Part shown: in pieces, positions 1 through 4,856 of the stretch
Position numbering within the stretch: the first letter of the stretch is position 1
How the letters are laid out: every line of letters starts with the position of its first letter
Source of the DNA: Oscillospiraceae bacterium
GTDB lineage: Bacteria > Bacillota > Clostridia > Oscillospirales > Acutalibacteraceae
Direction of reading: 5' to 3'
Assembly: GCA_902774165.1 (NCBI GenBank)
Contig: CACYHJ010000152.1
Location: 1-6,442, forward strand
DNA: 6,442 nt
Position numbers and translations under genes: made by a program
The notes under the pieces: model-generated
The model's database searches: none
Told to the model about the DNA's origin: nothing
The model's input: only the letters and a program-made list of their open reading frames with translations

Positions 1-5
1 AATTT

Positions 6-126
6 ACGGTCGTCGGCAATCGGGGATCGGTAATCGGTGACAGCGTAAAATTGACGCTCCCGCAAGAAAGGACACATAAGCGTTAAATTTACCGACACCG
101 ACAACCAACAACCGACAACCGGTAAC
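6..126. repeat. Two facing arrays of a 7-base repeat (CGGNNNT)
   Basis: The left array (6-40) has four exact-phase heptads of form TCGGNNA starting at 13, 20, 27 and 34, with a weaker unit at 6-12. The right array (92-126) reads in the opposite sense: CCGACAA at 98 and 112, CCAACAA at 105 and CCGGTAA at 119, with a six-base unit at 92. Read on the minus strand, the right units are CGGTTGT-like, so the arrays face each other and a transcript could fold into a long imperfect hairpin. AATTTAC precedes both arrays (1-7 and 86-92). Between them, AGCGT (42-46) and ACGCT (54-58) form a small hairpin. No open reading frame is evident. The function is unknown; it may be a dispersed intergenic repeat. 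Confidence 0.7.
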
Positions 127-129
127 CAA

Positions 130-162
130 ATTCTGATTTGTCGCTGCGCGACAAATCAGAAT
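130..162. repeat. Perfect 15-bp palindrome with 3-base loop
   Basis: The arm ATTCTGATTTGTCGC (130-144) is exactly reverse-complemented at 148-162, around the loop TGC. Neither side is followed by an uninterrupted T-tract, so it is a poor intrinsic terminator taken alone. It lies immediately downstream of the yajC terminator (minus-strand sense) and next to the heptad arrays, which suggests a mobile or REP-like intergenic element or the end of one. It could also protect the 3' end of yajC mRNA when termination leaks. Confidence 0.8.
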
Positions 163-163
163 C

Positions 164-189
164 AAAAAAAGCGCCTTGCGGCGCTTTTT
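164..189 (-). terminator. Intrinsic terminator of yajC
   Basis: On the minus strand a GCGCC/GGCGC stem (171-175 with 180-184) with a 4-base loop is extended by A:T pairs on both sides and followed by seven T residues (170-164). It overlaps the yajC stop codon (188-190). The A-tract on one side and T-tract on the other make it potentially bidirectional, so it could also stop rightward transcription entering from the left edge. It marks the end of the tgt-yajC transcript; no secD or secF follows directly in the same transcript. Confidence 0.88.
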
Positions 190-646
190 ATTCTTCTTCG
201 TCCTTCTTTTTCTTTCTCTCTTTGCGGCCCTTGCCTTCGCCGTTGGCTCTGGCTTCCTTCTCGGCCTCTTTCGCCTTCTGCAGCGCTTCCTTTTCCTTGT
301 CTGCGCGCTCCTGGGCGGTGTTGTTGGTCTGGATCGCCCAGCGGGTAATCTTCATTTTGATCCGGTCGGAGCCGGTCTCGATCACAAGGGAATCGTCCTT
401 GACGGTGACGACTCTGCCCATAATGCCGCCGATGGTGGTGATCTCATCGCCGATCTGAATGGAATCGCGCATATTCTGCTCTTCCTTCTGGCGTTTGCGC
501 TGGGGACGGATCATCACAAAATACATGATCGCAAACAGGGCGACCATCATCACGATGGTGGGGATCATGCTTCTTTTGGTGCCTGCGGAATCCCCCGCGG
601 CAGCGCCTGCGTTGCAAAGCAGCGGCATTAAAAAACTCAGATTCAT
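188..646 (-). CDS. yajC: YajC, preprotein translocase accessory subunit
   Basis: YajC is a single-pass inner-membrane protein that associates with SecD-SecF and supports Sec-dependent export. The 152-residue product has a short Ala/Gly-rich N-terminus (1-24), a transmembrane helix at about 27-46, then the hallmark IRPQRKRQKE (46-55) at the membrane exit. The soluble YajC fold follows with GDEITTIGGIMGRV (66-79). A highly charged, predicted coiled-coil tail fills about 112-152 and ends in Lys/Glu runs. YajC is usually about 85-115 residues, so the extra length is mainly this tail. The ATG at 646 is chosen because GGAGG lies 8 bases upstream; the reading frame extends back to a TTG at 676 that has no such site and falls inside the -10 box. 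It has its own promoter, its terminator overlaps the stop codon, and tgt lies 75 bases upstream. Confidence 0.95.
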   Translation of the reverse strand: MNLSFLMPLLCNAGAAAGDSAGTKRSMIPTIVMMVALFAIMYFVMIRPQRKRQKEEQNMRDSIQIGDEITTIGGIMGRVVTVKDDSLVIETGSDRIKMKITRWAIQTNNTAQERADKEKEALQKAKEAEKEARANGEGKGRKERKKKKDEEE

Positions 647-654
647 TCTTTTTT

Positions 655-659
655 CCTCC
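655..659 (-). promoter_or_regulatory. Ribosome binding site of yajC
   Basis: GGAGG on the minus strand sits 8 bases before the ATG at 646. It fixes that start over the in-frame TTG at 676. Confidence 0.88.
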
Positions 660-675
660 AAACTAAAGTATTTCA

Positions 676-704
676 ATTATACATACTTTCAGGTAAGAAT
701 GCAA
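676..704 (-). promoter_or_regulatory. Sigma-A-type promoter of yajC
   Basis: On the minus strand a -35 box TTGCAT (704-699) and a perfect -10 box TATAAT (681-676) are separated by exactly 17 bases. Initiation near 669 would give a leader of about 23 bases carrying the yajC ribosome binding site. No GC-rich hairpin separates tgt from this point, so read-through from the upstream operon is likely in addition. Confidence 0.8.
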
Positions 705-721
705 GACAAATTTTCAAAAAA

Positions 722-1852
722 TCATATCCTGCGGTCAAGAATTTCGGAATATTTCGCAAAAAACGCTTCAAATTCCCCCGCATCCAGCGCGTCGCGGATC
801 ATCTGCATCAGGTGATTGTAGAAATACAGGTTGTGCATGACGCTCAGACGCATGGCCAGCATCTCCTTTGCCTTGAACAGGTGGCGGAGGTATGCGCGGC
901 TGTGCCGCCTGCAGACGGGACAGTCGCACTGCGGGTCGACGGGACCCTCGTCCCGCTCATATTTCGCGTTGTTGATATTAATGATTCCCTCCATGGTAAA
1001 CAGATGCCCGTGGCGGGCGTTGCGGGATGGCATCACGCAGTCGAACAGATCCACGCCTCGCCGCACCCCCTCAAGGATATTGACCGGCGTACCGACCCCC
1101 ATGAGATAGCGGGGCTTGTCCGCCGGGGCAAAGGGCTCGACGGCGGTGATGATGCGGTACATCACCTCGGCGGGTTCCCCAACCGCAAGGCCGCCGATGG
1201 CATAGCCGTCCAGCTCCCATTCCGCGATCTTCCGCATATTCTCCACCCGGAGGTCCTCGTAGGTCGCGCCCTGGTTGATGCCGAACATCATCTGTTTTCG
1301 ATTGAGGGTGTCATGCCGGGCGTTCAGCCGCTCCATCTCCTCCTTGCAGCGCCAGAGCCAGCGCTCGGTCATGGCAACGGATTTTTCCGCGTAGTCCCGG
1401 GGCGCAGGATTCTCCACGCACTCGTCAAACGCCATGGCGACGGTAGAGGCGAGATTCGACTGGATGCGCATGCTCTCCTCCGGGCCCATAAAAATACGGT
1501 GTCCGTCGATATGGGAGGCGAAGGTCACGCCCTCTTCCCGGATATTGCGCAGCTTCGCCAGGGAAAACACCTGAAAGCCGCCGCTGTCGGTGAGCACCGG
1601 GCCGGGAAAACCGGTAAACTGCCGGATGCCCCCCATTTCCTTGACAAGCGCGTCGCCGGGGCGCAGGTGCAGATGATAGGTATTGCAAAGCTGGATCTGG
1701 CAGCCGATATCCGTCAGGTCGTATGCCGACAGCGCCCCCTTGATCGCGCCGCAGGTCGCGACGTTCATGAAACAGGGGGTCTGAACCGTGCCGTGGGGCG
1801 TGGTGAATTCGCCGCGCCGGGCGAAGCCTTCTTTTCTCAGCAATTGATACAT
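722..1852 (-). CDS. tgt: tRNA-guanine transglycosylase
   Basis: Tgt exchanges guanine 34 of GUN-anticodon tRNAs (Asp, Asn, His, Tyr) for a queuosine precursor base in the cytoplasm. The 376-residue product is full length. Numbered from this start, it has the catalytic TDSGGFQVFSL motif (Asp89), FDECVENPAP with the substrate-pocket Cys145, GGLAVGE at 220-226, the nucleophile motif FDCVMPSRNARHG (Asp271), and a zinc site CDCPVC (Cys309, 311, 314) plus His340. LAVG in the pocket loop is typical of bacterial enzymes that use preQ1; queuine-using eukaryotic enzymes have LSGG. The ATG at 1852 is preferred because AAAGAG lies 8 bases upstream; a GTG at 1861 in the same frame is possible and would add three residues. 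It lies 16 bases after the HAD gene, so coupled translation is likely. queA, a common partner, is not adjacent. Confidence 0.97.
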   Translation of the reverse strand: MYQLLRKEGFARRGEFTTPHGTVQTPCFMNVATCGAIKGALSAYDLTDIGCQIQLCNTYHLHLRPGDALVKEMGGIRQFTGFPGPVLTDSGGFQVFSLAKLRNIREEGVTFASHIDGHRIFMGPEESMRIQSNLASTVAMAFDECVENPAPRDYAEKSVAMTERWLWRCKEEMERLNARHDTLNRKQMMFGINQGATYEDLRVENMRKIAEWELDGYAIGGLAVGEPAEVMYRIITAVEPFAPADKPRYLMGVGTPVNILEGVRRGVDLFDCVMPSRNARHGHLFTMEGIININNAKYERDEGPVDPQCDCPVCRRHSRAYLRHLFKAKEMLAMRLSVMHNLYFYNHLMQMIRDALDAGEFEAFFAKYSEILDRRI

Positions 1853-1868
1853 AGGCGACACTCTTTCA

Positions 1869-2672
1869 TTATAGATTCAGATAGTTCAGCAACGTTTTTG
1901 GATTTTCAAAATCCGGGATGATCGCAGAAGCCCCGGCCTGCAGCAGCCGCTGCCGTTTGCCCTCGTCCACGCCGCCGTTTTTTTCGTCTGTCGCGACGCC
2001 GACCGCATAGCCGCCGACGGAGGCGACCAGCTCGATCTCCACAAAACCGTCGCCGAAGGAAAGAAGCTCCTCGGGACGGATCCGGCGCTCCTCGAGCAAT
2101 CTGCGGATCACCGCCTCCTTCGCGCAGTCGGAGGCCCGCTCGTCCAGCGCGCCGTAGATATTCTGGCCAAACAGCTCATTAAACCCAAGAAGCGCAGCCT
2201 CTTCGCGCACCTGCGGCAGGTCGGTACCGCTGGCGCAGTAAACCTCGACGCCGGCGTTCTTCAGCTCCCGTACAAATTCCGTCCCGCCCTTCACGATCAG
2301 GGAATCCCGCGGGACGGACCCGTCGGCAAGGCCTTTACGGCGATATTCGATCTTCTTCATCAGGCGGCGAAGATACTCTTTTTTATATTCCGCCGGCTCC
2401 TTCGGCGTCCCGCCCCTGCGGGCGATCTCGTCCGCAAGGGCGGCGCACTGCCAGATGGTCTGCTTACCGGTGAGCCGGTCAACGAATTCTGTCACAACGG
2501 AGACGGAATCCTCCGGGGACACAAAGCCCGGAGATGCGTCCAGCTCCTCGCAGAAATAGGGAATCATCACGCCTTGCCAGCCCTCGCGGATCAGGCTCAG
2601 CGTTCCGTCAAAATCAAACAGCGCGGCACGGAAGCGTCTGCCCTCCGGCGCGCGGATTTGTTCAATGGCCAT
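1869..2672 (-). CDS. HAD-superfamily hydrolase (phosphatase-like)
   Basis: The 267-residue cytoplasmic protein has all four HAD motifs. Motif I is FDFDGTL, with nucleophile Asp20 and acid/base Asp22. Motif II is YCASGT with Ser148, motif III has Lys185, and motif IV is FGDGFVEIE with Asp208 and Glu212. About 110 residues between motifs I and II form a mostly helical cap, as in C1-type phosphatases of the phosphoglycolate phosphatase/beta-phosphoglucomutase group. The likely reaction is phosphate-ester hydrolysis; the substrate cannot be read from the sequence. The frame is open back to 3014, but that part overlaps the transporter gene and is not HAD-like. The ATG at 2672 shares one base with the transporter stop (TGATG) and has AGGAG 7 bases upstream, so translation is probably coupled. 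Co-transcription with a permease suggests it could act on an imported compound after phosphorylation, which is inference. Confidence 0.9.
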   Translation of the reverse strand: MAIEQIRAPEGRRFRAALFDFDGTLSLIREGWQGVMIPYFCEELDASPGFVSPEDSVSVVTEFVDRLTGKQTIWQCAALADEIARRGGTPKEPAEYKKEYLRRLMKKIEYRRKGLADGSVPRDSLIVKGGTEFVRELKNAGVEVYCASGTDLPQVREEAALLGFNELFGQNIYGALDERASDCAKEAVIRRLLEERRIRPEELLSFGDGFVEIELVASVGGYAVGVATDEKNGGVDEGKRQRLLQAGASAIIPDFENPKTLLNYLNL

Positions 2673-3865
2673 CAGGGTTCTCCTTTCGTATGAGCACGGT
2701 TTCCGGCTGTCAGCACGGGGACCAGAATAATGATCAGAATCGGGAAAAGCATCGCCGCGGGAAGGCCGCGTTTCAGATTCCCGCCCAGCGCGTCGGCGGC
2801 AAGCCCCACGAGCGTCGGTCCGCCGGAGCATCCCACGTCCCCCGCCAGCGCGAGGAACGCATACATCGCGGTGCCGCCCGCCGGGAGCTTCTTTGCCGCA
2901 AAGCTGAAGGTGCCGGGCCAGAAAATGCCAACGGAGAAGCCGCAGGCCGCGCAGCCGATCAGCCCGGCGACGGGTGAGGGCGCAAAGGACGCCAGCAGAT
3001 AACAACCAAGGCACAAAACGGCACAGGAGACCATCATTTTCGTCAGCGGGATTTTCTCACTGTACTTGCCGTACAGGGCGCGGGCAACGCCCATCGTCAG
3101 CGCGAAGGCGCAGGGCCCCGCAAGATCCCCGACGGTTTTCGACACATGCAGCGCCGATTCCGCGAAGGCGGAAGCCCACTGGCTCATCCCCTGCTCCGAC
3201 GCGCCGGCGCAGACCATCAGCACCAAAAGGATCCAGAAGGTCTTCCGCCGGACAAGACTGCGGATCGGGATCGGTCCGCTGTCGCCGGTAAAGGGGAACA
3301 GCGGCACTTTCGCAAAAAAGAACCCGTTCGCCGCAGGGACCGCCGCCCAGAGAAGCGCGAGGATCCGCCAACGCGAAATCCCCGCCAGCGAAAAAAACAG
3401 CGTGGACAGCAGGATCACCGCAAGATGCCCCCAGCAGTAAAAGGAGTGCAGCAGGCTCATGGCGGCCTCTTTGCGTTCGGTCGGGCACGCCTCGACAATC
3501 GGGCTGACCAGCACCTCCAGCAGTCCCCCGCCGACGGCGTAAAGCACAACCGCGGCGAGAATCCCGACATAGGGCGACCGGAACCACCCGGGGAACAGCG
3601 CCAGCCCCGCAAGGCCCGCCGCGGCAAACCCATGGGCGGCGACAATGCTTGTCCGCACGCCGATGCGGTCCACAAATTTCGCCGACAGGAAATCCACGGC
3701 AAGCTGCACCCCGAAATTCACCGTGGTGATCAGCGTCAGCCGGTCCAGCGTCAGATCGAATTCCTTCGCGAAGGTAAGGAACAGCAGCGGCGCGAAATTA
3801 TTCACGATCGCCTGCGTCACATAGCCGACGTAGGAGGCGCGGATCGTATGCCCGGCGTTTCTCAT
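2672..3865 (-). CDS. MFS transporter, 12-helix permease
   Basis: The 397-residue product is an integral membrane protein with about 12 hydrophobic segments in two halves, separated by a polar stretch near 192-210. The loop 2-3 signature of the major facilitator superfamily is present in divergent form (DFLSAKFVDRIGVRT, 58-72). Further marks are LLHSFYCWGH (138-147) and GASEQGMSQWASAFAE (221-236), which resemble segments of the fucose-permease-like sugar branch. Substrate and direction are not determined; sugar or other small-solute symport is the best guess. It starts 3 bases after the PPC gene stop. GGAG 13 bases before the ATG is a long spacing, so initiation may depend on coupling to the upstream gene. 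Its stop overlaps the HAD start by one base. Confidence 0.92.
   Translation of the reverse strand: MRNAGHTIRASYVGYVTQAIVNNFAPLLFLTFAKEFDLTLDRLTLITTVNFGVQLAVDFLSAKFVDRIGVRTSIVAAHGFAAAGLAGLALFPGWFRSPYVGILAAVVLYAVGGGLLEVLVSPIVEACPTERKEAAMSLLHSFYCWGHLAVILLSTLFFSLAGISRWRILALLWAAVPAANGFFFAKVPLFPFTGDSGPIPIRSLVRRKTFWILLVLMVCAGASEQGMSQWASAFAESALHVSKTVGDLAGPCAFALTMGVARALYGKYSEKIPLTKMMVSCAVLCLGCYLLASFAPSPVAGLIGCAACGFSVGIFWPGTFSFAAKKLPAGGTAMYAFLALAGDVGCSGGPTLVGLAADALGGNLKRGLPAAMLFPILIIILVPVLTAGNRAHTKGEP
2680..2684 (-). promoter_or_regulatory. Ribosome binding site of the HAD gene
   Basis: AGGAG on the minus strand lies inside the last codons of the transporter gene, 7 bases before the ATG at 2672. It decides against the much longer upstream reading frame. 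Confidence 0.85.
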
Positions 3866-3868
3866 GAT

Positions 3869-4306
3869 TTATTCAAAACTCCAGAAGGCGGTGCCGGTTT
3901 CCGGATCCTTCCGTCTGCCGATTGTTCCGCCCTCGACCGGCCGCAGCTCGATCTCCGCGGTATATAAAACGGTGACGGATTTCAGGTGGCCGCCCGCGAC
4001 GCAGTGCCGGTCCCCGTCTTTATAGGCGAACGCCGCGTGCGTGTGGTGGTAAAACGCGTTTTGACCGTCGAGGGTGACGTTTCCGGTCAACGAAACGAGC
4101 TCCAGCATCCCGCGAAGCGTCCGGGTTTCAAATGTGTTTGTTTCAGGCAGAAAGGTCTGGATCTGCGCCTCGCTGCAGCCGCCGATACCGCTGAAGACCG
4201 CGGAACGGATTCCTTCCGCCTCACAGACGTTCCGGATCCCCTCGATGATTTCATCCCTTTTGTCCATGCGGATGTAGACCGTATCGCCGAATTTTCTGTA
4301 TTCCAT
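3869..4306 (-). CDS. PPC-domain (DUF296) protein
   Basis: The 145-residue product is a stand-alone PPC domain (plants and prokaryotes conserved; DUF296). In plants this domain accompanies AT-hook DNA-binding proteins; in bacteria it usually occurs alone and its role is poorly known. Seen here are an N-terminal MEYRKFGDTVYIRMDKRDEI, the glycine turn FSGIGGCSEAQI (38-49), the pair His88-x-His90 in YHHTHAAFA, and the family signature GGHL with His107. These histidines are a likely metal site. There is no signal peptide, membrane helix or AT-hook, so it should be a soluble, probably trimeric cytoplasmic protein. The ATG at 4306 has GGAGG 9 bases upstream; an adjoining TTG at 4309 would add one residue. 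It is the first gene of the operon, after a structured leader. A DNA-binding regulatory or small-molecule-binding role is possible but not shown. Confidence 0.9.
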   Translation of the reverse strand: MEYRKFGDTVYIRMDKRDEIIEGIRNVCEAEGIRSAVFSGIGGCSEAQIQTFLPETNTFETRTLRGMLELVSLTGNVTLDGQNAFYHHTHAAFAYKDGDRHCVAGGHLKSVTVLYTAEIELRPVEGGTIGRRKDPETGTAFWSFE

Positions 4307-4315
4307 CAATCTGTT

Positions 4316-4320
4316 CCTCC
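4316..4320 (-). promoter_or_regulatory. Ribosome binding site of the PPC gene
   Basis: GGAGG on the minus strand is 9 bases before the ATG at 4306. It lies only 10 bases downstream of the segment (4331-4339) that could pair with the upstream leader loop, so the leader fold could affect its access. Confidence 0.85.
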
Positions 4321-4430
4321 TAAATACCGGACTTGAAAAGGATTCCCCGCCTTAAAGGCGCGGCGAAGTATGATCTTCGCAGCCTCCGCCCCGGGTCCTT
4401 GCTATTTCTCCAAGTCAAGGAAGCGAAATT
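4321..4430 (-). promoter_or_regulatory. Structured 5' leader, candidate cis-regulatory RNA
   Basis: If transcription starts near 4430, the leader is about 124 bases. In RNA order it can form hairpin 1 (4416-4421 with 4396-4401, 6 bp, 14-base loop), hairpin 2 (4375-4380 with 4363-4368, GCGAAG/CTTCGC, 6-base loop) and hairpin 3 (4357-4360 with 4348-4351, CGCC/GGCG, 5-base loop). The loop of hairpin 1 (4415-4407, ACUUGGAGA) can also pair with 4339-4331 (UUUUCAAGU) over nine positions, two of them G-U. This makes a pseudoknot-like closure just before the ribosome binding site. I do not recognise a known riboswitch class by eye. Folding was judged by hand, without energies or covariation. Confidence 0.45.
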
Positions 4431-4436
4431 ACAGTT

Positions 4437-4445
4437 ATTATATCA
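4437..4445 (-). promoter_or_regulatory. Extended -10 promoter of the PPC-MFS-HAD-tgt operon
   Basis: The minus strand reads TGATATAAT: a perfect -10 hexamer (4442-4437) with the TGN extension. At 17-base spacing the -35 position (4465-4460) reads TATCAT, a poor match, so recognition probably relies on the extended -10 or on an activator. Predicted initiation is near 4430. Confidence 0.7.
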
Positions 4446-4450
4446 TAGAA

Positions 4451-4490
4451 AAACGGAAAATGATAGACCTTTTTGCGGATATTTCCGTTT
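4451..4490. promoter_or_regulatory. 9-bp inverted repeat, candidate operator
   Basis: AAACGGAAA (4451-4459) is exactly mirrored by TTTCCGTTT (4482-4490), 31 bases centre to centre, about three helical turns. The proximal half-site fills the spacer between -10 and -35 of the leftward promoter and the distal one lies near -50. This placement suits binding of a dimeric or looped regulator, or an activator compensating for the poor -35. The regulator is unknown. Confidence 0.45.
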
Positions 4491-4529
4491 CCCTGCGTTT
4501 GCGTCGGAGTTTGTTTCCGGGAACATTGT

Positions 4530-4685
4530 TTGAGGGATCGGGACGATATCGGATATATCGAAGAACAGTTGTCATTTTTCAAGTCCCTGCTTGTATTTTT
4601 ATACGCGTTTATGCGCGGCTGCGACGATCCCGCGGCGGATCATGTCAATGGAAACAATACTATACAGGTGTTGCGATTCAGATAA
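4530..4685 (+). other. Doubtful 51-codon ORF or gene remnant
   Basis: A frame open from a TTG at 4530 to TAA at 4685 would encode an acidic N-terminus with an amphipathic stretch (IGYIEEQLSFFKSLLVFLYA), then a polar tail with DDPAADHVNGNNTIQVL. The composition is more protein-like than the other frames, but there is no good ribosome binding site (only CGGGAA upstream), no ATG and no recognised family. It may be a decayed gene end or chance. Apart from this, 4491-4768 shows only AT-rich spacer. Confidence 0.2.
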
Positions 4686-4721
4686 TCCTCGGCATTTTTT
4701 CTATTTTATTTTAATAAAGCA

Positions 4722-4754
4722 GTTAATAACACAGCATATCGCCCTATCATTAAC
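4722..4754. repeat. Short inverted repeat upstream of the hydrolase promoter
   Basis: GTTAAT (4722-4727) is mirrored by ATTAAC (4749-4754), 27 bases centre to centre, ending 14 bases before the -35 box of the rightward promoter. It could be a weak regulator site. The surrounding DNA is very AT-rich, so a 6-bp match may be chance. Confidence 0.2.
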
Positions 4755-4768
4755 ATTTTATTTACCTT

Positions 4769-4796
4769 TTGATAACTATTTATTAATAATTATAAT
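4769..4796 (+). promoter_or_regulatory. Sigma-A-type promoter of the hydrolase gene
   Basis: TTGATA (4769-4774) and a perfect TATAAT (4791-4796) are 16 bases apart, in an AT-rich block. Initiation near 4803 gives a leader of about 54 bases. A second TATAAT at 4804-4809 lacks a fitting -35 box and is less likely. Confidence 0.7.
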
Positions 4797-4840
4797 AGTA
4801 TCATATAATTGACTCAATGTTTTAATAATATACATACAAG

Positions 4841-4846
4841 AAGGAG
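4841..4846 (+). promoter_or_regulatory. Ribosome binding site of the hydrolase gene
   Basis: AAGGAG is followed by three in-frame starts: ATG 4848 (1 base away, too close), GTG 4851 (4 bases, short) and ATG 4857 (10 bases). The last is preferred; the GTG would only add two residues to the signal peptide. Confidence 0.75.
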
Positions 4847-4856
4847 AATGGTGAAA

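Noticed and set aside
6..126. CRISPR array
   Set aside because: The repeats are 7 bases long and contiguous with no unique spacers of 25-40 bases, and no cas genes are present.
812..1921. 369-residue open frame on the plus strand
   Set aside because: It is antisense to tgt, whose catalytic and zinc motifs are unambiguous. The frame has no recognisable domain.
2673..3014. N-terminal extension of the HAD gene frame
   Set aside because: It overlaps the transporter coding region, encodes a Arg/Gly/Cys-rich non-HAD sequence, and the ATG at 2672 has a good ribosome binding site and a stop-start overlap.
3146..3967. 273-residue open frame on the plus strand
   Set aside because: It is antisense to the MFS transporter and PPC genes. 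The product is extremely Arg/Gln-rich and unlike a real protein.
4544..4560. CGATAT/ATATCG inverted repeat
   Set aside because: Six AT-rich base pairs around a 5-base loop, with no promoter or T-tract nearby; probably chance.
4370..4812. Overlapping open frames of 66-114 residues on the plus strand in the divergent spacer
   Set aside because: They overlap the leftward promoter, leader or the AT-rich rightward promoter, lack ribosome binding sites and show no family resemblance. Only the 4530-4685 frame was kept, at low confidence.
4804..4836. Alternative rightward promoter using TTGACT at 4809
   Set aside because: The only -10-like hexamers are TATACA at 14-base spacing or TACATA at 16, and initiation would fall on the ribosome binding site. 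The 4769-4796 promoter is much better.
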